Below, one piece after another: positions 4,985-8,597 of a stretch of 8,597 nt of DNA. Origin of the DNA: Patescibacteria group bacterium (GTDB lineage Bacteria > Patescibacteriota > Microgenomatia > UBA10105 > UBA927); NCBI GenBank assembly GCA_003545435.1, contig DPYI01000003.1:1-8597 (forward strand), given 5' to 3'. Position 1 is the first letter of the stretch. Each line of letters starts with the position of its first letter. A model generated the notes under the pieces. That model searched no databases. It saw only the letters and a program-made list of their open reading frames with translations, and was not told the DNA's origin. The position numbers were made by a program, and so were the translations under genes.

Positions 4985-6376
4985 ATGATGCTTCGAAAAA
5001 TTCCAAAAAATGTTTTTATCTTAGGTTTGGTAAGTTTTTTTAATGATTTGGCGTCGGAGATGATTTATCCGATTGTGCCGATTTTTCTTACCTCTGTTTT
5101 GCATACGTCAATTCCGATTGTAGGGTTGATAGAAGGGATCGCGGAAGCGGTAGCCAGTATCAGCAAATATGTTTTCGGAACGGTTTCTGATTATTTCCAA
5201 AAAAGAAAAGTGTTTGTCGTCCTTGGATATTCTTTGGGGGCAATATCAAAACTCCTTATCGGACTTTCCTATTTTTGGCCTTTAGTTTTGTTTTCCAGAG
5301 TTGTAGACAGGCTTGGGAAAGGATTGCGGACTGCTCCAAGAGACAGCATTCTCCTGGAGAATACCACACCGCAAAATAAAGGGTTCGTTTTCGGATTCCA
5401 CAGGGCATTTGACAGTTTAGGAGCAGTGTTCGGACCGCTGGTAGCTCTCCTAGTTTTGTACCTTGTAAAGGAGGATGTGAGGCTGGCCTTTTTTATTGCT
5501 TTTATTCCTGCTTTTATCGCAATTATTCTTCTTATTATGTTTGTTACTGAAAAGAAAAAAGCGGTGCAAAGAGAAAAACAAACGTTCGTAAAAATACGGT
5601 GGAAAAACCTTGATTATAATCTCAAAGTTTTTCTTTTCATAAGCTTTTTATTTTCGCTTGGAAATAGTTCCGATGCGTTTCTTCTGTTGTATGCTAAAAA
5701 CCTTGGGTTAACGACGACACTCGTGGTGTTGGCCTATGTTCTCTATAATGTTTCTCAAACCGTTTTTGCAACCCCGGCGGGTTTGGTAGCAGATAAGGTC
5801 GGTGCAAAAAAAGTATTTTCAGCCGGCTTGCTTGTATTTTCAGTGGTGTATTTTTTCTTCGGTTTTATACAGAATTCTTCCTGGCTGTGGGTGCTGTTTC
5901 CGGTCTACGGGATTTACATAGCCGCCACTGACGGCGTATCGAAATCATACATTTCTGAGTTTATTACAAAAAAAGAATCAGGTACGTATTTCGGCGCATA
6001 TTACACGCTTACTGCTATCGGAACGTTTTTAGCGTCGTTTGTAGGAGGAGTTCTCTGGAGCAAGGTGAATCCATCGGCAACATTTTATTACGGCAGTATA
6101 TTATCGTTTACAGCATGTATTCTGTTTTTCATTTTGATGCCACCTTCCACAAGCCGGCTCACTTTCCTTCAGGGGATAATGATTGGGAGCCAGGGGTACG
6201 ATGGCAAACATTCCGGTATCTTAAAGAAAATTTGGGGGTCGTATTTAAAAACATTGGTTCAGTTGAAAAGCCAAACATTGAAATACAAATTTATTCTTCA
6301 AAACAACTATCAAAGGATTTTGTCGAAAAGTTTATCAAAGAAATCAGATACAGATACAACCTTGATCTGGATTTGA
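4985..6376 (+). CDS. MFS transporter with an out-of-frame chimeric C-terminal tail
   Basis: From ATG 4985 the product is 463 aa. Residues 1 to about 385 form a complete 12-helix major facilitator: the first helix with FNDLASEMIYPIVPIF (19-34), the loop motif GTVSDYFQKRK (65-75), the subfamily signature DRLGKGLRTAPRD (108-120), a central basic loop (189-212), and the last helix ending FFILM (381-385). Substrate is unknown; this subfamily has been annotated as general drug, sugar-phosphate or metal exporters. The last 78 residues are not transporter: the DNA from about 6134 encodes a DNA glycosylase in another frame, and the transporter frame merely runs through it to a chance stop. The transporter has therefore lost its own stop codon, or naturally overlapped that gene and has been shifted. 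An upstream TTG (4907) and ATG (4949) are in frame but add residues unlike transporter N-termini. No Shine-Dalgarno site is clear. Confidence 0.8.
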   Translation: MMLRKIPKNVFILGLVSFFNDLASEMIYPIVPIFLTSVLHTSIPIVGLIEGIAEAVASISKYVFGTVSDYFQKRKVFVVLGYSLGAISKLLIGLSYFWPLVLFSRVVDRLGKGLRTAPRDSILLENTTPQNKGFVFGFHRAFDSLGAVFGPLVALLVLYLVKEDVRLAFFIAFIPAFIAIILLIMFVTEKKKAVQREKQTFVKIRWKNLDYNLKVFLFISFLFSLGNSSDAFLLLYAKNLGLTTTLVVLAYVLYNVSQTVFATPAGLVADKVGAKKVFSAGLLVFSVVYFFFGFIQNSSWLWVLFPVYGIYIAATDGVSKSYISEFITKKESGTYFGAYYTLTAIGTFLASFVGGVLWSKVNPSATFYYGSILSFTACILFFILMPPSTSRLTFLQGIMIGSQGYDGKHSGILKKIWGSYLKTLVQLKSQTLKYKFILQNNYQRILSKSLSKKSDTDTTLIWI

Positions 6377-6782
6377 ACGAATTTTACAAACGTTTCACCC
6401 GCGATGCATTCGTCGGTCCGGTGATTCAGAAGATGTATGGCATGCGTCCCGGTCATCAGGATTCCCTGTACGAATATCTCATCATCGGCATTATGCTCCT
6501 TGTACGGTTCGCCGTTCTATCCAAATGATGCAGGTGTTATTTGAAAAATATGGTACGCTTCTTGAGTTTGATAATAAGAAACTCTGGTGTTTCTGGGAAC
6601 CGGGAAGTCTGAAAAATATTACGGAAGATGAATTACGATCATTAAAAGTTGGGTATCGTGCAAAATCAATAAAGAAAACCGATGATTATTTTGCAGACGG
6701 TCGTATAGACGAGATGGAACTACGGAAAAAAGACCGAGATACCCAGATGGAGGAATTGTTAAAACTCTATGAGCCGGTATAA
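6115..6782 (+). pseudogene. HhH-GPD DNA glycosylase (AlkA/3-methyladenine-type), frameshifted and 3'-truncated
   Basis: Two frames together encode the first part of a helix-hairpin-helix base-excision DNA glycosylase of the type common in archaea and CPR bacteria. Frame one (6115 to about 6498) carries FHFDATFHKPAHFPSGDNDWEPGVRW, FYKRF, GPVI, GMRP, SLYEYLIIGIML. Frame two (about 6501-6782) continues with TVRRSIQMMQVLFEKYG, LWCFWEPGSL, DELRSLKVGYRAKSIKK, LLKLY. Relatives read IIxIxLQNATVRRSxQMMQ here, so only 5 nt stand where 9 are expected between CTC (6496-6498) and ACG (6504-6506): a net loss of 4 nt, destroying the QN residues and the frame. After LLKLY, relatives continue with GIGPASVGYI and the catalytic Asp region; here a stop follows at once. 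The HhH hairpin, the catalytic Asp and the whole C-terminal third are absent. The 5' end lies inside the MFS frame. Function is certainly lost. Confidence 0.8.
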
Positions 6783-6811
6783 TATCAGCAGAACTGGAGA
6801 AAAATGGTACA

Positions 6812-7293
6812 CTATATAAAATAGTGTTGAATAGCAAATTGTTGTTGTTCCAAGAATATCCGTTTTAAGTGAAAAAGATTATTTTGCTCGTAAAAGAGAA
6901 TAAGAGCTTTTTTAAACTCAACTTCATCGACGCTTCTATATGATAAAGGACAATATCCATTTGCCAGGAGAATAGCGTTGCTTACCATTCTCGCTGTACG
7001 TTTATTACCATCAGCAAAGGGTTGAAGGTAGGATATCGTAGCAAGAAATACGAATGCTTTTTCAACTACATGAGGTAATTTCTGTACATGAGTAATTATT
7101 TTTTCAAGCGCTTCTTCTATCTGCCACTTCGTATTCAATGGAATGTAGTTTGTTCCAGTAATTCCTATTCCATATTCTCGAATATCTGGTTTGATATCTA
7201 AATCTTTTCCGAATCATTTTGAGGTAATAAGTTTATTCTGTCAAGTGGAACAGAAGCAGGTACGTTTCCCGCGGAATCTATCCTGAATGTGTC
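6812..7293 (-). pseudogene. Fic-domain protein remnant with a frameshift
   Basis: Read on the minus strand, frame A (7293-7198) encodes NVPASVPLDRINLLPQNDSEKI and stops at TAG; frame B (7213-6812) continues with KDLDIKPDIREYGIGITGTNYIPL and the Fic core: the family motif at LQPFADGNKRTAR, then LLANGYCPLSYRSVDEVEFKKALILFYEQNN to the end. Both parts belong to one protein of the Fic family branch that ends in SVDEVE-type sequence. Fic proteins transfer AMP or related groups using HPFx(D/E)GNGRxxR; here the catalytic His is Gln (Q39 of the piece starting at 7138), which I recall as usual for this branch, so catalysis may never have been AMPylation. A longest single frame starts only at TTG 7138 and misses the conserved REYGIGITGTNY part, so it is not the true start. 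Upstream of the frame A segment the N-terminus is missing. Unmutated copies of this branch often run to about 250-380 residues. Confidence 0.75.
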
Positions 7294-7365
7294 CTAAGCA
7301 AGCACCCCCCGGAAACCCTGGAAGGGTTGAAAGAAGCGTTTGAAAAAGCAAATATAAATAATTAA
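7231..7365 (+). pseudogene. C-terminal gene fragment, unknown family
   Basis: An open frame of 44 codons on the plus strand, with no start codon after the upstream TAA at 7228, ends at TAA 7363-7365. Its last 28 residues (IYPECVLSKHPPETLEG, then LKEAFEKANINN) look like a genuine protein C-terminus: an amphipathic helix with balanced charge. The upstream part overlaps the Fic remnant on the opposite strand and is probably not real, so the authentic piece would be about 7276-7365. It would be the tail of a gene whose front was deleted. I do not recognise the family. Confidence 0.35.
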
Positions 7366-7385
7366 ATTTTCGCGTATTTAATTAT
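7358..7385. terminator. AT-rich 10-bp palindrome between convergent ends, weak terminator candidate
   Basis: ATAATTAAAT (7358-7367) and ATTTAATTAT (7376-7385) are perfect inverse complements with an 8-nt loop containing CGCG. The palindrome spans the stop codons of both the plus-strand fragment (7363-7365) and the minus-strand cupredoxin (7378-7380). Such a symmetrical element between convergent genes often serves as a bidirectional terminator, but the stem is purely A/T and lacks a proper T tract. Confidence 0.4.
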
Positions 7386-7830
7386 CCGGGAGGGGCATAA
7401 CTTCAAGCGTGCCCTTCATGCCCATTTGCCGATGTGTTCCGACAGAACAATAAAATTCAAATGAACCTGCTTTGTCTGCGATAAATTGCACAGTCTCCTG
7501 TTGACCTTTCTGAATCTGTTTCGTGCGGACCTGAAATTCATCCAGAACAAAGTCATGGAATCCTTCTTCATTGATAAACGTAATTTTTACTGTATCACCT
7601 TGATTTACTTTCATCGAATTCGGGGTGAAAGAGAAACTTTTTCCCGTTATGGTGAATTCTTTTGTCGATGATCGGGCTATTGGTTGCAATGTCACTGATG
7701 TCGGGACCGGTAATTCGATTGCCTGAGAGTTTGTCGATCCCAAAGCAGATTTTATCGTGTAGTTATAATAGACAGCTGCTCCAAGAACGACAAATGCCAT
7801 AATTCCAAGAATTGTGATAATTTTTTTCAT
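7378..7830 (-). CDS. Membrane-anchored cupredoxin (type 1 copper protein)
   Basis: Starting at the ATG 7830 the product is 150 aa. Residues 1-21 (KKIITILGIMAFVVLGAAVYY) are an N-terminal signal anchor; a Pro/Ser/Thr-rich linker follows at 30-56; residues about 57-150 are a plastocyanin/azurin-like beta barrel. All four type 1 copper ligands are visible: H92 in EEGFHDF, C128 in FEFYCSVG, H133 in GTHRQMG, and M136 or M138. The protein therefore can bind copper and act as an extracytoplasmic electron carrier or copper-binding protein. A longer in-frame start at 7860 would overlap the dismutase gene and add ten non-signal residues, so 7830 is preferred. The gene begins 2 bp after the dismutase stop, implying co-transcription. 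Its electron donor and acceptor are not in the window. Confidence 0.9.
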   Translation of the reverse strand: MKKIITILGIMAFVVLGAAVYYNYTIKSALGSTNSQAIELPVPTSVTLQPIARSSTKEFTITGKSFSFTPNSMKVNQGDTVKITFINEEGFHDFVLDEFQVRTKQIQKGQQETVQFIADKAGSFEFYCSVGTHRQMGMKGTLEVMPLPDN

Positions 7831-7832
7831 AT

Positions 7833-8411
7833 CTAAAGGATTTTGACGACATTCCACCAATTGTTGATGTATTCTGATTTTCTGTTTTGATATTTGAGAT
7901 AGTACGCATGTTCCCAGATATCGAGAGCAAGAAGCGGCATGTTTCCGGTAAGATACGGCGAATCCTGATTGGGAGTGGAATAAAGCTTAAGCGCATTCTT
8001 GGCATCCTCCACAAGCCAGACCCAACCGCTGCCGAAATGATTGAGAGCTGTCTGGGTAAATTCATTTTTAAAATTCTCAAGAGATTCGTATTGTTTCAGT
8101 ATTCTTTTTATCAGTATTTGATCTTTGGATGTGTCAGGTTTCATTACGGAAAAGAAGAATGTGTGGTTAACGTGTCCGCCGCCGTGATTGCGAATGAGAG
8201 TCTTGTCCGCATCCTCAATAGGAAGCGATGAGAGATCGGTGAGCATTGACGGAAGAGATTCTGTCTGAAGGTCAGGGTATTTTCCAAGAACCGCATTGAG
8301 TTTATCTATGTAGCCCTGGTGATGCTTCGTGTGGTGGATCCGCATGGTTTCTTCATCAATGTATGGTTCTAGTGCGGTATACGGATATGTTAGTTTTGGC
8401 AAAGTAATCAT
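7833..8411 (-). CDS. sodA: Superoxide dismutase, Mn/Fe family
   Basis: A 192-aa full-length protein of the iron/manganese superoxide dismutase family, which converts two superoxide ions to hydrogen peroxide and oxygen. Metal ligands by alignment with the known family: H26 (MRIHHTKHH), H83 (GGGHVNHTFF), D164 and H168 (LALDIWEHAYYL). The GSGWVWL strand is at 127-133. Q149 in TPNQDSP occupies the outer-sphere place expected for manganese or cambialistic enzymes, so Mn is more likely than Fe, though this cannot be settled from sequence. The family usually has Trp after NHxxF (NHSxFW); here it is NHTFFF, so Trp is replaced by Phe at residue 87. There is no signal peptide, so the enzyme is cytoplasmic. 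The cupredoxin follows 2 bp downstream. The symbol follows the family, not proven metal use. Confidence 0.93.
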   Translation of the reverse strand: MITLPKLTYPYTALEPYIDEETMRIHHTKHHQGYIDKLNAVLGKYPDLQTESLPSMLTDLSSLPIEDADKTLIRNHGGGHVNHTFFFSVMKPDTSKDQILIKRILKQYESLENFKNEFTQTALNHFGSGWVWLVEDAKNALKLYSTPNQDSPYLTGNMPLLALDIWEHAYYLKYQNRKSEYINNWWNVVKIL

Positions 8412-8445
8412 ATGCTTTGACTTAATTTGTCTATATGTAGCATAT
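8410..8445. repeat. 7-bp inverted repeat at the sod start
   Basis: ATATGCT (8410-8416) and AGCATAT (8439-8445) are inverse complements separated by 22 nt, and the inner arm overlaps the dismutase start codon. In a minus-strand transcript the stem would hold the start codon, or as DNA it could be an operator. No Shine-Dalgarno site is evident between. TGATATGCT on the minus strand inside the outer arm may be a weak extended -10. Confidence 0.35.
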
Positions 8446-8498
8446 CACCATCTGTAGTGTACGTATTTATTTAAGACTTATGAGGCCATTCACCTCTT

Positions 8499-8588
8499 TT
8501 ACTCTCCGGCTTTGAGCCACTGGACGTACGTACAGCCCGTTGCCAGCCTTTTTTCTTTATCCCATCCGGATGTAGAACATTTTTTCAT
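8499..8588 (-). CDS. Short ORF at window edge, 29 aa or 3' end of a larger gene
   Basis: An open minus-strand frame runs in from the window edge and ends at TAA 8499-8501. From ATG 8588 it gives a 29-aa product with cysteines at 4 and 19 (KKCSTSGWDKEKRL, TGCTYVQWLKAGE) and a Trp-rich, charged composition. The frame is open to position 8597, so this may be the tail of a larger gene outside the window. Spacing to the dismutase start is 87 bp, so it could be upstream in the same transcript. No family recognised. Confidence 0.35.
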   Translation of the reverse strand: MKKCSTSGWDKEKRLATGCTYVQWLKAGE

Positions 8589-8597
8589 CTTTTTGCC

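Noticed and set aside
6619..6837. 72-codon minus-strand frame
   Set aside because: Antisense to the well-supported glycosylase remnant; no domain.
7198..7216. TGA read as glycine (alternative code) in the Fic frame
   Set aside because: Intact genes here end at TGA where homologues end (M23 gene, 154-aa gene), and the Fic sequence is better explained by a frameshift between two frames.
8482..8500. GAGG/CCTC followed by TTTT as a plus-strand terminator
   Set aside because: Stem of only 4 bp, and no plus-strand gene ends there.

Overview
The window is AT-rich, compact, unplaced bacterial DNA. Gene style (very small proteins, few Shine-Dalgarno sites, many short membrane proteins without recognisable families) and the resemblance of several proteins (DsrE/YchN-like, the archaeal/CPR-type HhH DNA glycosylase, the Q-type Fic protein) suggest a member of the Candidate Phyla Radiation (Patescibacteria, perhaps Microgenomates-like). 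This placement is inference: no rRNA or ribosomal protein gene is present. I see no tRNA, rRNA, CRISPR array, transposase or phage gene.

Layout. 48-371: a DsrE/DsrF-like protein. 372-655: a 284-bp gene-poor stretch with two hairpins. 656-1324 and 1395-2309: two integral membrane proteins, the first resembling the CruF/DUF422 carotenoid-related family, the second with five predicted helices and a C-terminal domain carrying a CxxC. 2306-2470: a 165-bp segment bounded by perfect 10-bp inverted repeats, followed by overlapping tiny ORFs. 2655-3287 (minus): an anchored M23-type peptidase domain protein, divergent from a 75-aa two-helix membrane protein at 3324-3551. 3552-3756: no gene. 3840-4890: a two-gene unit made of a Panacea-domain protein (antitoxin family of the PanAT toxin-antitoxin systems) and an unrecognised 154-aa partner one base downstream; this is the most interesting item here.

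From about 4985 to 7366 the region shows rearrangement and decay. An MFS transporter is intact to about residue 385 and then runs out of frame through a DNA glycosylase gene. That glycosylase is itself frameshifted and truncated. A convergent Fic gene remnant carries a frameshift, and a further C-terminal gene fragment lies on the plus strand. The last part (7378-8411, minus) is a clean two-gene unit: a Mn/Fe superoxide dismutase followed 2 bp later by a membrane-anchored cupredoxin. Together with the DsrE protein these fit handling of oxygen, redox stress and metals. A short open frame at the right edge probably continues outside the window.
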